Part shown: piece by piece, positions 1 to 9,368 of the stretch
Position numbering within the stretch: the stretch's first letter is position 1
Layout of the letters: the number at the start of each line of letters is the position of its first letter
NCBI RefSeq assembly: GCF_001423495.1
Contig: NZ_LMOG01000012.1
Span: 237,884 to 301,883 of the forward strand
Direction of reading: 5' to 3'
DNA length: 64,000 bases
Source of the DNA: Xanthomonas sp. Leaf131
GTDB lineage: Bacteria > Pseudomonadota > Gammaproteobacteria > Xanthomonadales > Xanthomonadaceae
Notes under the pieces: generated by a model
What the model saw: the letters and a program-made list of their open reading frames with translations, nothing else
Told to the model about the DNA's origin: nothing
Database searches by the model: none
Made by a program: the position numbers and the translations under genes

Positions 1-140
1 GCAGCGGTGCGATTGCCCAGATTGAGCGTGTCGAACGGCGCCTGCGATTCGCCCAGGCCGTAACGCAGTGTGGTCAGTGCGTGGATGCGCGGCGGTGCCG
101 GCCAGTTGGCCGGCAACACAAACGGTGCGACGGTTGCCAC
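1..140 (-). CDS. yfiH: YfiH/PgeF-type purine nucleoside phosphorylase / multicopper polyphenol oxidase, N-terminal part
   Basis: This is the N-terminal 46 or so residues of a gene that runs off the left edge. It starts at a GTG one base after the rluD stop codon, so the two are translationally coupled. The peptide reads VATVAPFVLPANWPAPP, followed by RIHALTTLRYGLGESQ and FDTLNLGNRTAA. The pattern of P-x-x-W-P, then T-x-R-x-G-x-S, then F-x-x-x-N-L-x-x is the usual start of the YfiH/LACC1 family, whose members act on adenosine and inosine or clear a peptidoglycan precursor error. A yfiH gene directly after rluD is a common gammaproteobacterial arrangement. Identification rests on this short stretch and on context. 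Confidence 0.75.
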   Translation of the reverse strand, partial: MATVAPFVLPANWPAPPRIHALTTLRYGLGESQAPFDTLNLGNRTA

Positions 141-141
141 C

Positions 142-1137
<996 letters not shown>

Positions 1138-1256
1138 GGACACAGGCACTCAGGCAAAAGCGGGAATTTGGGGTCCGGGCGGCGGGAGTCAGTCGCCGGA
1201 CAGGCCACTAGGCTATCATCGCGCTCTCGTTTTCCTGATGCGTCCTGCCCAGACCC

Positions 1257-2138
1257 ATGATCCGACGGTCCACGTTTTCCGCGCCTGCGCGCCTGATTGC
1301 CCTCATGCTGGTGATGGCGTTCGTCGTCACCGGTTGCCACCGCGGCGCCAAGAACAAGAATCCCGACGAGGGCATGCCGGTCGAGCAGCTGTACGGCAAG
1401 AGCCACGGCCTGATGGAGAAAGGCAACTGGGCCGGCGCCGAAGCCAGCTACAAGCGCCTGATCGCCCAGTACCCGTACGGCCCGTACACCGAGCAGGCGA
1501 TGATCGAGACTGCGTATGCGCAGTACAAGGCCGGCAAGCACGACGACACCGTCTCCAGCGTCGACCGCTTCATCCGTACCTACCCGACCCATCGCAACAT
1601 CTCGTATCTGTATTACCTGCGCGGGCTGGCCAACAGCAACCGCGACACGGTGTTCCTGCGCCGCGTGTGGTCGCTGGACCCGAGCCGTCGCGATCTGTCC
1701 TCGCCGCAGCAGGCCTACAACGACTTCAACACCGTCACCGACCGCTATCCGAACAGCCGTTACGCGCCGGATGCGCGCAAGCGGATGATCGAACTGCGCG
1801 ACGTGTTCGCCCAGCATGAGCTGGACAACGCGCTGTACTACCTGCGCCGCAATGCCTGGGTCTCGGCTGCCGGTCGTGCCAATTACCTGCTGGAAACCTA
1901 TCCGCAGAGCGCCTACCAGTACGACGCGGTCGCGGTGCTGGCCGAGGCTTATACGCATCTGGGCAACAAGACCCTGGCCGCCGACGCGCGCCGCGTGCTG
2001 GAACTCAACAGCCCGCAGCATCCGTGGCTGACCGGCAACTGGCCGAAGTACCCGTGGGCCATCCGCAAGCTCAACCCGTTCGCCGGCGAGAAATCCGCCG
2101 CCAGCGGCGAGCGCAATTCGCAGATGAGCCGCGACTGA
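1257..2138 (+). CDS. bamD: Outer membrane assembly lipoprotein BamD
   Basis: A 293-residue lipoprotein of the BAM complex, which folds beta-barrel proteins into the outer membrane. The signal peptide ends in a lipobox VVTGC with the lipidated Cys at residue 27. The mature part is a series of TPR-like helix pairs, including LYGKSHGLMEKGNWAGAEA, RLIAQYPYGPYTEQA, FIRTYPTHRNISYLYYLRGL, DRYPNSRYAPDARKRM and LETYPQSAYQYDAVAVL, all typical of YfiO/ComL/BamD. It has its own terminator just downstream. Length and repeat layout match the family; the mature C-terminal tail is a little longer than in E. coli. Confidence 0.95.
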   Translation: MIRRSTFSAPARLIALMLVMAFVVTGCHRGAKNKNPDEGMPVEQLYGKSHGLMEKGNWAGAEASYKRLIAQYPYGPYTEQAMIETAYAQYKAGKHDDTVSSVDRFIRTYPTHRNISYLYYLRGLANSNRDTVFLRRVWSLDPSRRDLSSPQQAYNDFNTVTDRYPNSRYAPDARKRMIELRDVFAQHELDNALYYLRRNAWVSAAGRANYLLETYPQSAYQYDAVAVLAEAYTHLGNKTLAADARRVLELNSPQHPWLTGNWPKYPWAIRKLNPFAGEKSAASGERNSQMSRD

Positions 2139-2162
2139 GACAGCAGACGCAGCTGAATACCC

Positions 2163-2187
2163 AAAGGGGCCGCAAGGCCCCTTTTTT
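2163..2187 (+). terminator. Rho-independent terminator of bamD
   Basis: AAAGGGGCC, loop GCAA, GGCCCCTTT followed by further T residues: a 9-bp stem with a GNRA-type tetraloop and a six-T run, 25 bases after the bamD stop codon. Confidence 0.9.
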
Positions 2188-2386
2188 ATTGCGGCAATGC
2201 GGATGCAGCAACATGCTTGCGACGGGCGGCGTGCCGATTGCCGCAGGCTCTTGCGGTACCAAACGACGGTCACGTCTGATCCACCGGGCGACCGGCCTTC
2301 CAGCATGACGTAGCTGCGCGCAGGTATTCCAGGCTTTCTCGCACCGCTGAGCGCGCCCGCCTGCGGCACCTGCGAGCACGTCACCA

Positions 2387-2402
2387 GACCTGGCGCCAGG
2401 TC
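2387..2402. promoter_or_regulatory. 16-bp perfect palindrome upstream of the GH-A glycosidase gene
   Basis: GACCTGGCGCCAGGTC is its own reverse complement. It lies 25 bases upstream of TATACT (2427-2432), a good -10 hexamer, so it would cover the -35 area of a promoter for the glycoside hydrolase gene. A dimeric regulator binding here is an inference; LacI-family sites also have a central CG or GC dyad. The rest of the 344-base bamD-to-hydrolase gap shows only the bamD terminator. Confidence 0.45.
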
Positions 2403-2482
2403 ACCGAACCGCCCGCACGTGCTGCCTATACTCGACCCCGAAGAAGATCCGACTCCCCACCGGCGCCAGCCAAGGAGGCCGC

Positions 2483-3460
2483 ATGTCTCGCTCCATCGTC
2501 TTGTCGATGCTCGCGCTGTTGCTGGCGACACTGACCGCGACCGCCACTGCGGCGCCCATCGTCTACGGCGTCAACGCCCACGACAATCGCCCCGGCTACC
2601 CCATGGCCCAGGCCGAGGCACGCTTCAAACTGCTGGCCGCGCGCAACCTGCGCAGCTACCGGTTCGATGTGGACCCGCGCGATTACGCAACGCTGGATGC
2701 CCTGGTCCCGCTGGCGCGTCAGTACGGCATCACGCTGCGCCCGATGGTCTACCCGATGTCGCGCGAGATCGGCTACCAGCTGGCGCGTCGCTATGCGGCC
2801 GACATCAAGGTCTGGGAGATCGGCAACGAACAGGATCTGGTGCGTGCCGAGGCCGATGCACGCATCGCCGCAATGACCACGATGTATCTGGGCATGCGCC
2901 AGGCCTCCAACGAACTGGGCGCGGGCCTGCGCTTCACCATCAACATCACCGCCTGCAACAGCGACGACCGCAGCGCCAACGCGCGCTGCCCGGGAGATCG
3001 CAATGGCTCGCTGTGGTTTCTGGCCAAGGCCAAGGCGGCCGGCTTCAACTTCGACCACATCAGCTTCCACTACTACGCCTTCCACCGCGATGCCGGTTAC
3101 TGGACCGAGTTGTACCTGGGCCAGCTACGCACTGCCGCGCAGACCTACAACACGCCGGTATTCTTCAACGAGCTGAACTGTGCGGAGATCTACACCGGCA
3201 ATACCACCGGCGGTGCAGAAGGCGATCGCGGCTGCTACGACAGCCTGGCGCAGTTGCTAAGCAACGTGCGAACCAACTATGCCGATGTGGTGTCCGAAGT
3301 GAACGTGTACGAATTGCTGGACCAGACCACGATCCAGGGCGCCGAAGGCCACTTCGGCCTGATGTACGACCTAGCGCGGCCCAAGCCGACCCTGGACCTG
3401 CTCACCCGCTTCGCCCAACCGCCGGCCACCGCAGCGGCAGCCGGCGCGCCCGGCTACTGA
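2483..3460 (+). CDS. Secreted clan GH-A (TIM-barrel) glycoside hydrolase
   Basis: A 325-residue exported protein with an uncleaved signal of about 23 residues ending ATATA-AP. A GH-A glycosidase fold is indicated by two Glu residues at the expected strand ends: IGNEQD (Glu116, preceded by Asn as for a clan GH-A acid/base) and VFFNELN (Glu230, candidate nucleophile). DHISFHYYAFH near residue 191 resembles the barrel strand that contributes substrate-binding aromatics. There is a strong ribosome binding site AAGGAGG four bases before the ATG. The exact GH family and substrate are not clear to me; plant or bacterial polysaccharide is likely. It converges with nadE, with only 17 bases between the stops. 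Confidence 0.7.
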   Translation: MSRSIVLSMLALLLATLTATATAAPIVYGVNAHDNRPGYPMAQAEARFKLLAARNLRSYRFDVDPRDYATLDALVPLARQYGITLRPMVYPMSREIGYQLARRYAADIKVWEIGNEQDLVRAEADARIAAMTTMYLGMRQASNELGAGLRFTINITACNSDDRSANARCPGDRNGSLWFLAKAKAAGFNFDHISFHYYAFHRDAGYWTELYLGQLRTAAQTYNTPVFFNELNCAEIYTGNTTGGAEGDRGCYDSLAQLLSNVRTNYADVVSEVNVYELLDQTTIQGAEGHFGLMYDLARPKPTLDLLTRFAQPPATAAAAGAPGY

Positions 3461-3500
3461 CGGAATAGCCAATCGGGCTACTGACCGGAATAGCCATTGG
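3451..3500. repeat. Imperfect 26-bp direct repeat spanning two convergent gene ends
   Basis: CGGCTACTGACGGAATAGCC at 3451 recurs as GGGCTACTGACCGGAATAGC at 3475. The first copy includes the stop of the glycosidase gene, the second the stop of nadE on the other strand. It looks like a small tandem duplication at the junction. Confidence 0.6.
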
Positions 3501-5118
3501 TGATCGGGTAACGCCGCTCGCGACCGAAGGCGCGCCGCGACACCTTCGGCCCGGGTGCGGACTGATGGCGCTTCCATTCGTTGAGCCGCACCAGCCGCAG
3601 CACGTGTTCCACCGTATCAGCCGCGTAGCCGGCCGCAACGATGTCGTCGCGCGACTGCTCCTGATCGACGTAGCGATACAGGATCCCGTCGAGCACGTCG
3701 TAGGGCGGCAGCGAATCCTGGTCGGTCTGGTTGTCGCGCAACTCGGCCGAGGGTGGGCGCGAAATCACTGCCGGCGGAATCACCGGCGCACCGCCCACGG
3801 TATTGCGCCATTTGGCCAGGCCGAACACCTCGGTCTTGTACAGGTCCTTGAGCGGGGCATAGCCGCCGCACATGTCGCCGTAGATGGTCGCGTAACCCAC
3901 TGCGTATTCGCTCTTGTTGCCGGTGGTCAACAACAGCCCGCCGAACTTGTTGGACAGCGCCATCAGGATCACCCCGCGACTGCGCGACTGCAGATTTTCT
4001 TCGGTGATATCCGGCTGGGTGCCTTCGAACAGTGGGCCGAGTGCGGCGAGCAGGCCTTCGAACGCCGGCTCGATCGCAATGGTTTCCAGCTTGACGCCCA
4101 GCGCGCGGCATTGCTCGTCGGCCAGATCGTTGGAGAGATTGGCGGTGTAGCGCGACGGCAGCCGCACCGCGGTGACGTTGTCGCCGCCCAGCGCATCGAC
4201 CGCCATCGCCAGCACCAGCGCCGAATCGATGCCGCCGGACAAGCCCAGCCACACCTTGGTAAAGCCATTCTTGCGGCAATAGTCCTGCAGCCCGCGCACC
4301 ACCGCGCGCCAGGCCAATGCGTCCATGCTCTCGTCGCCATCGTCCACCCACACCACCGGAGTGAAGCTGCACTCGCCGGCGGCATAGTCCACCACCAGCC
4401 ACTGGTCGACGAAGGCCGCAGCGGCCGGATGCACGGTGCCGTCGGCATCGGCCACCACCGATGCGCCGTCGAACACCAGCGCGTCCTGCCCGCCGACCAC
4501 GTTGAGATAGGCAATCGCCGCCCCGCTCTCACGGGTGCGCTCGGCCAGCAAGGCGTCGCGCTGCGCGTGCTTGCCGCGCTCGTACGGCGAGGCATTGGGC
4601 ACCAGCACCAGCTCGGCGCCGGCCTGCACGGTCTTTGCGAGCGGCTCGGCAAACCACAGGTCCTCGCAGATCACCACGCCCACCTGCACGCCCTTGACCG
4701 TGACCACGCAGTTGTCGCCATCCGGGTCCACGTCGAAATAGCGGCGCTCGTCGAACACCGCATAGTTGGGCAATTCGCGCTTGCGATACGTCGCTTCGAT
4801 GCGCCCGTCGCGCAACACGCTGGCCGCGTTATAGACCACGCTGCCGGCGCTCTGCGGCCAGCCGACCACCGCGACAATCCCGCGCGTGCTGGTAGCGATG
4901 CGTGCCAGCGCTTCTTCGCAATGCGCCAGAAAACCGGGCCGCAGCAGCAGATCTTCCGGTGGGTAGCCGCTGATCGCCAGCTCGGGAAACAGCACGATGT
5001 CCGCCCCGAACTCGTCACGCGCCGCCGCGATGAACTCGATGATGCGATCGGTATTGCGCGCTACGGCCCCAACCGGGAAGTCGAACTGGGCCATAGCGAT
5101 GCGAAGGGTCTGGGACAT
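3478..5118 (-). CDS. nadE: Glutamine-dependent NAD+ synthetase
   Basis: A 546-residue two-domain enzyme that makes NAD+ from deamido-NAD+ with ammonia channelled from glutamine. The N-terminal nitrilase-like glutaminase carries the Glu-Lys-Cys triad: FPELAISGY (Glu46), YRKRELPNY (Lys113) and VVICEDLWF (Cys151). The C-terminal ATP pyrophosphatase domain has the P-loop LSGGIDSAL (294-299), then NLQSRSRG and GNKSEYAVGYATIYGD. I chose the ATG of MSQTLRIAMAQF because it matches the start of the nitrilase domain; upstream in-frame codons add non-homologous sequence. The gene stands alone. Confidence 0.95.
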   Translation of the reverse strand: MSQTLRIAMAQFDFPVGAVARNTDRIIEFIAAARDEFGADIVLFPELAISGYPPEDLLLRPGFLAHCEEALARIATSTRGIVAVVGWPQSAGSVVYNAASVLRDGRIEATYRKRELPNYAVFDERRYFDVDPDGDNCVVTVKGVQVGVVICEDLWFAEPLAKTVQAGAELVLVPNASPYERGKHAQRDALLAERTRESGAAIAYLNVVGGQDALVFDGASVVADADGTVHPAAAAFVDQWLVVDYAAGECSFTPVVWVDDGDESMDALAWRAVVRGLQDYCRKNGFTKVWLGLSGGIDSALVLAMAVDALGGDNVTAVRLPSRYTANLSNDLADEQCRALGVKLETIAIEPAFEGLLAALGPLFEGTQPDITEENLQSRSRGVILMALSNKFGGLLLTTGNKSEYAVGYATIYGDMCGGYAPLKDLYKTEVFGLAKWRNTVGGAPVIPPAVISRPPSAELRDNQTDQDSLPPYDVLDGILYRYVDQEQSRDDIVAAGYAADTVEHVLRLVRLNEWKRHQSAPGPKVSRRAFGRERRYPITNGYSGQ

Positions 5119-5325
5119 TGGAAGGCCTATGCGGATGCAACTGAGAGGCGTGGCTGTGCCGCATCCCGCAAGAGACCGAGATGCAGATCGGCGTTGCCGC
5201 CAAGCCTGCATTATTCCAGATGTGCGCCGGCGTGCAGGGATCTGCTGCTGTACCGGCGTTTCTTGTCCGCTGCGTTTTTGAACGTGGCGCGCACGATCTC
5301 CAGCCACCTCGTCATGTCATCGGCA

Positions 5326-6225
5326 TCAGCCCCACTGCATCTCGCCGGTGGCGACTTTGGCGCCGATCTGCAATGCCACCGCCATGCCGGCATCGGGATA
5401 ACGTCGTGTCATCGCAGCGATCAGGTCGGCACTATTGCTGTGCTTGGCCAGCTCTTCTTCGAAGGCCAGTAGATAATCACGCGTATAGGTGATGGCCGAT
5501 GCATCGATCGGCGCGCCCGGCACCACGTGCCCGGGCACGACGACCGAGGGCTGCAGCGCCGCCATGCTGTCCAGCGTCTTGCGCCAGGCTGCACGGCCTT
5601 CGGCACCGCGCGTGTCGGCGGTCCACACATGCGTGCCGGAAAACACCAGCACGCCGCCGACGATGGCCTTGAGCGCCGGCACCCACACGTAGCGCCGATT
5701 GGCCAAACCGTCGGCATCGACGATCTCCAGTGCGTGGTCTTCCAGGGTGAGCGTATGGCCATCGAAGGCCTCCGGCATCACGATGTCGGCCAATGTCTGC
5801 GGGCCGTTTTCCTTAAGCTGCGGGCCCCAGGTGGCCAGCTTCTTTTCGACATTGCCCTTGATGGCGGCAATCGTGGCGGAGGCGGCGATGACCCGCGCCT
5901 TGGGAAACGCGGCCTTGATCGGCGCCAGGCTGAAGTAATAGTCCGGATCGCTCTGGCTGATGTAGATGCTGGTCAGCGTCTTGCCGCTGGCACGGATGGC
6001 TTCAGTCAACGCCTTGCCGTCTGGCAGCGTAAAGCCGCCATCGATCAGTACGGCCTCGCGGGCGCCGGAAATCAGCACCGGCGCGCGGAAGAAACCGTGT
6101 TCGCCAGCGGGGAAGTGCTGGTAGGTCAGTGTGGTCTGTGCAGCCATGGTGGTCTTCGCTCCAAGGAAGGCCGTCGCGAAACTCGCAACAGCCAGGGTTT
6201 TGATGACGTCTCGTCGGGTTGGCAT
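5326..6225 (-). CDS. Exported MBL-fold metallo-hydrolase-like protein with a degenerate metal motif
   Basis: A 299-residue protein with an N-terminal export signal (MPTRRDVIKTLAVASFATAFLG). The RR followed by a hydrophobic stretch is Tat-like but lacks the full consensus. Beta-lactamase-fold landmarks are visible: VLIDGGFTLPDG, then SIYISQSDPDYYFSL, VFSGTHVW and VVVPGHVV. The canonical H-x-H-x-D-H zinc motif reads Q91-S-D-P-D95-Y, so three metal ligands are replaced and only the Asp stays. Either the family has lost dinuclear zinc or it uses another arrangement. Substrate unknown. It stands between two longer intergenic gaps with no operon partner. Confidence 0.7.
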   Translation of the reverse strand: MPTRRDVIKTLAVASFATAFLGAKTTMAAQTTLTYQHFPAGEHGFFRAPVLISGAREAVLIDGGFTLPDGKALTEAIRASGKTLTSIYISQSDPDYYFSLAPIKAAFPKARVIAASATIAAIKGNVEKKLATWGPQLKENGPQTLADIVMPEAFDGHTLTLEDHALEIVDADGLANRRYVWVPALKAIVGGVLVFSGTHVWTADTRGAEGRAAWRKTLDSMAALQPSVVVPGHVVPGAPIDASAITYTRDYLLAFEEELAKHSNSADLIAAMTRRYPDAGMAVALQIGAKVATGEMQWG

Positions 6226-6344
6226 TGGTTGGGGCCTCTTGGGTAGCGATGGGTTGGAAGCGGGATTGGAATTGGGGTTGGACGTGGGCTGGGATGGCGT
6301 CGATAAGCGCGCGTGTAAAGCGACGCCCGGGCTGGCGCAGCACG

Positions 6345-6535
6345 TGCGCCCGTACCCTCATCCGGCGCTACGCGCCACCTTCTCCCGATGGGAGAAGGGA
6401 TCAAAAGCCCCTCTCCCGCCGGGGCAACAGGGCACGGCTTACGTGCCACTGGCGCGTGTGCCCTGGTGCGCCCGCGCCGCAAGCGCGGGCCGGGGCGCGG
6501 AGCGGGGGTTGGGGTGAGGGTGCGGCGGAAGGCAG
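6345..6535. repeat. Dispersed GC-rich intergenic repeat (copy 1)
   Basis: The gap of about 393 bases between the MBL gene and the DsbA-like gene is filled by a repeat containing ACCCTCATCCGGCGCTACGC, TTCTCCCGATGGGAGAAG, CCCCTCTCCCGCC and GCGGAGCGGGGGTTGGGGTG. Its reverse complement is closely similar to the sequence at about 52340-52480 in the same order of blocks, so it is a dispersed element and not a gene. CTTCTCCC/GGGAGAAG can form a hairpin. The rest of the gap shows nothing else. Confidence 0.75.
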
Positions 6536-6618
6536 CCAATTCACTGGAGACGTGTGTGGGTGAAGGTCCCGCTGCAAGACAGCCAACCCCACAGCGAGAA
6601 ACTAGTCACCCAGGACAA

Positions 6619-7263
6619 CTAAAAACGCCCGGCATCCAACTGCCGCAGCATCGCATCCGGATGTCCATATCCCGCGCCGACATCCAGCAACCAGCGCGCA
6701 CCGGAGGACTGTGCAATCAAGGTCGGCACGCCGCGCACATCGAATTCCTGCAGCAGTTCCAGCGCCTTGTCGATCCGCGCCTGCGTCAGCGCAAGCAGCT
6801 GCGCATCCGGCGCGGCGATCTGCTGCGCGGCCTGCTCCAGACCGAGCGATTCCAGCAGGCTAACCAGTGTGCCCAACGCAGTCACATCATCGCCATCCAC
6901 ATAGCGCGCCTGCTGGATGGCACCCAGCACCTGCAATTCGCGCGAGGGATCGCTACGTGCCACCGCCGTCAGCGCCAACGTCGCCAGGCCGCTATCGAAG
7001 CGCTGCTGACGATCGCCGAGCACGCGCTGCCGATACTGCTCGCTGAAAACCTGGCCGGTCAGCTGCGCAATGCGCTGATCGTTGGACCAGGCGTAGCCGG
7101 CGAAGGTGTCGTCCATCGGCCTGGCGCCAGTGCCCAGAAACAGGCCGGCAGGCAACAGTTCGAGGGTGACATCGGCGCGCGCCTGCAATGCCGACACCAC
7201 GGCCATCGCGCCATAGCACCAGCCGCACAGCGGGTCGTAGATGTAATGAACGGTGGTGGACAT
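6619..7263 (-). CDS. DsbA family protein (FrnE-like thiol oxidoreductase)
   Basis: A 214-residue thioredoxin-fold protein without a signal peptide. It begins MSTTVHYIYDPLCGWCYGAM with an active-site C13-G-W-C16, the form seen in cytosolic FrnE/DsbA-like proteins. The cis-Pro loop is probably FDVRGVPTLIAQ near the C-terminus. A longer upstream reading frame adds residues that do not resemble the family, so the ATG at 7263 was chosen. It is divergent from a LysR regulator 80 bases away, which suggests local control. Likely role in disulfide or thiol stress; substrate unknown. Confidence 0.85.
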   Translation of the reverse strand: MSTTVHYIYDPLCGWCYGAMAVVSALQARADVTLELLPAGLFLGTGARPMDDTFAGYAWSNDQRIAQLTGQVFSEQYRQRVLGDRQQRFDSGLATLALTAVARSDPSRELQVLGAIQQARYVDGDDVTALGTLVSLLESLGLEQAAQQIAAPDAQLLALTQARIDKALELLQEFDVRGVPTLIAQSSGARWLLDVGAGYGHPDAMLRQLDAGRF

Positions 7264-7343
7264 GGCAGCGGCATCCGGTGGCGAGAGATGCATCCTAGGC
7301 CGGAGTCGTTGACTCTTAAATCCATCCGCAATAAACATACCGT

Positions 7344-8285
7344 ATGCCAACAACATACAATCGAACCGAGTCTGGTCCCGGTGGTCTGGGCAATCTGCGC
7401 CGCCTGGCATATTTCGTCGCCGTGGTAGAAACCGGCTCGTTCACGGCAGCCGCCGAGCGCCTGGGCATTACCAAGGCAGTGGTCAGCCAGCAGGTCGCCC
7501 GCCTGGAACGCGAGTGCCGCACCTCGTTGCTGGTGCGCACCACCCGCAAGGTGCGCACCACCGAACTCGGGCAGGCGTTCTATCAGCGCTGCGCGGCGAT
7601 CCTGCGCGATACCGACGATGCCTTCGACGCACTGACCGACACCGCCGCCGAACCTTCCGGCCTGCTGCGGCTCACCGCCCCGCTGGACTACGGCGTGCGC
7701 GTCATCGTGCCGGCGATCGCGGCCTTCACCCGCCGCTATCCGGCCTGCAAGGTCGACGCGATCCTCAGCGACCAGACCCTGGACCTGATGACGGCCAACA
7801 TCGAGCTCGCGATCCGCGTCGGCTGGCTGGCCGAAAGCAACCTGCAGGCACGCGAGATCGCTGCGTTTCGACAGTTGCTGGTTGCACCCTCGTCGATGGC
7901 AGCGCAGCTGTCCGACCTCACCACGCCCCAGGACATCGTCGCACTTCCCTTCATCGCAAACACCGCCTTGCGCGATCATCAGCGCTGGCACTTCGCGCAC
8001 GCCACGCACGCGCCGCAGAGTGTGGACGTGCAGCCCGGCATCTTTCTCGACGCCACCCTCGCCGTGCGTGAAGCGGTCTGCCAGGGCGCAGGAATCTCGG
8101 TACTGCCCGATTATGTGGTCGCCGACGATCTGGCCGCAGGTCGCTTGTTGCAGGTGCTACCGCACTGGCAATTGCCGTCTGGCGGGATCCACGCGGTGTT
8201 CCCGGCAACGCGTTTTCGGCCGGCAAAAGTGCGTGCATTCGTGGATCTGTTGCTTGAGCGGACTGCGCAGCAGCACGACCTCTGA
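7344..8285 (+). CDS. LysR-family transcriptional regulator
   Basis: A 313-residue regulator. The winged helix-turn-helix lies at about residues 17-75: LRRLAYFVAVVETGSFTAAA, then RLGITKAVVSQQVARLE, a classic LysR recognition region. The effector-binding domain follows from about residue 100 (SGLLRLTAPLDYG onward). The inverted repeat CATAC-C-GTATG overlaps the start codon. The divergent DsbA-like gene is the natural candidate target; its ligand cannot be read from sequence. Confidence 0.9.
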   Translation: MPTTYNRTESGPGGLGNLRRLAYFVAVVETGSFTAAAERLGITKAVVSQQVARLERECRTSLLVRTTRKVRTTELGQAFYQRCAAILRDTDDAFDALTDTAAEPSGLLRLTAPLDYGVRVIVPAIAAFTRRYPACKVDAILSDQTLDLMTANIELAIRVGWLAESNLQAREIAAFRQLLVAPSSMAAQLSDLTTPQDIVALPFIANTALRDHQRWHFAHATHAPQSVDVQPGIFLDATLAVREAVCQGAGISVLPDYVVADDLAAGRLLQVLPHWQLPSGGIHAVFPATRFRPAKVRAFVDLLLERTAQQHDL

Positions 8286-8407
8286 ATCGAATGCTGCAAG
8301 CCGATCAAATGAGCCGGCACGCCACTACAGACAGCGACGATCGACCAAGATGCTAACACAACCCAGCAATTGGCCAACGGGAATCGCCAGATCAGATATC
8401 GCCGCCA

Positions 8408-8433
8408 CAAAAAAGGCCGCCCGAAGGCGGCCT
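8408..8433 (-). terminator. Rho-independent terminator of sucCD
   Basis: On the plus strand A residues precede AGGCCGCC-CGAA-GGCGGCCT, an 8-bp perfect stem with a tetraloop. Read on the minus strand this is a hairpin followed by a T run, 36 bases after the sucD stop. Confidence 0.9.
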
Positions 8434-8468
8434 CTCTGACGCTTACACGCTTGCGCGCGGGTGCGTGC

Positions 8469-9344
8469 TTACTTCACCAGCGCAGCGATCGCCGCACCCA
8501 GATCGCCCGGCGAACGGACGGTCTTGACGCCAGCAGCTTCCATCGCCGCAAACTTGCCTTCGGCGGTGCCCTTGCCGCCCGATGCGATCGCACCGGCGTG
8601 GCCCATGCGCTTGCCGGCCGGAGCCGACGCACCGGCGATGAAGCCGACGACCGGCTTCTTGACGTGTGCCTTGATGTACTCGGCACCGGCTTCCTCGGCG
8701 TCGCCGCCGATTTCGCCAACCATGATGATGCCTTCGGTCTGCGGGTCTTCGTTGAACAGCTTCAGGCAGTCGACGAAGTTCAGGCCATTGATCGGGTCGC
8801 CACCGATACCGATACAGGTGCTCTGGCCCAGGCCCACTTCGGTGGTCTGCTTGACCGCTTCATAGGTCAGGGTGCCCGAACGCGACACGATGCCGATCTT
8901 GCCCGGCTTGTGGATGTGGCCCGGCATGATGCCGATCTTGCACTCGCCCGGGGTGATCACGCCGGGGCAGTTCGGCCCGATCAGCACGGTGTCCGGATGG
9001 GCGCGGGTCAGCACGTTCTTGACGCGCAGCATGTCCAGCACCGGGATGCCCTCGGTGATGCACACGATGACCTTGATGCCGGCCGCAGCCGCTTCCAGGA
9101 TCGCATCGGCCGCATACGGCGGCGGCACGTAGATCACCGACGCATCGGCGCCGGTGGCAGACACCGCGTCGGCCACGGTGTTGAACACCGGCAGATCGAT
9201 ATGCGTGGTGCCGCCCTTGCCCGGCGTCACGCCGCCAACGACCTGGGTGCCGTACTCGATCATCTGAGTGGCGTGGAAGGTGCCCTGCTGGCCGGTGAAG
9301 CCCTGCACGATCACCTTGGTGTTCTTGTTAATCAGTACGCTCAT
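8469..9344 (-). CDS. sucD: Succinyl-CoA synthetase alpha subunit
   Basis: A 291-residue subunit of the TCA-cycle enzyme converting succinyl-CoA to succinate with substrate-level phosphorylation. The CoA-binding Rossmann region is at the start ([14 protein letters not shown]), [20 protein letters not shown] lies mid-protein, and the phosphorylated His is in [14 protein letters not shown] (His249). Second gene of a sucC-sucD operon with a 24-base gap, ended by a clear terminator. Confidence 0.98.
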   Translation of the reverse strand: MSVLINKNTKVIVQGFTGQQGTFHATQMIEYGTQVVGGVTPGKGGTTHIDLPVFNTVADAVSATGADASVIYVPPPYAADAILEAAAAGIKVIVCITEGIPVLDMLRVKNVLTRAHPDTVLIGPNCPGVITPGECKIGIMPGHIHKPGKIGIVSRSGTLTYEAVKQTTEVGLGQSTCIGIGGDPINGLNFVDCLKLFNEDPQTEGIIMVGEIGGDAEEAGAEYIKAHVKKPVVGFIAGASAPAGKRMGHAGAIASGGKGTAEGKFAAMEAAGVKTVRSPGDLGAAIAALVK

Positions 9345-9368
9345 AAAAATATCTCTCGGTGTCGTGGA

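Noticed and set aside
3565..5472. 635-codon frame antisense to nadE
   Set aside because: Shadow frame caused by codon bias; no recognisable protein features.
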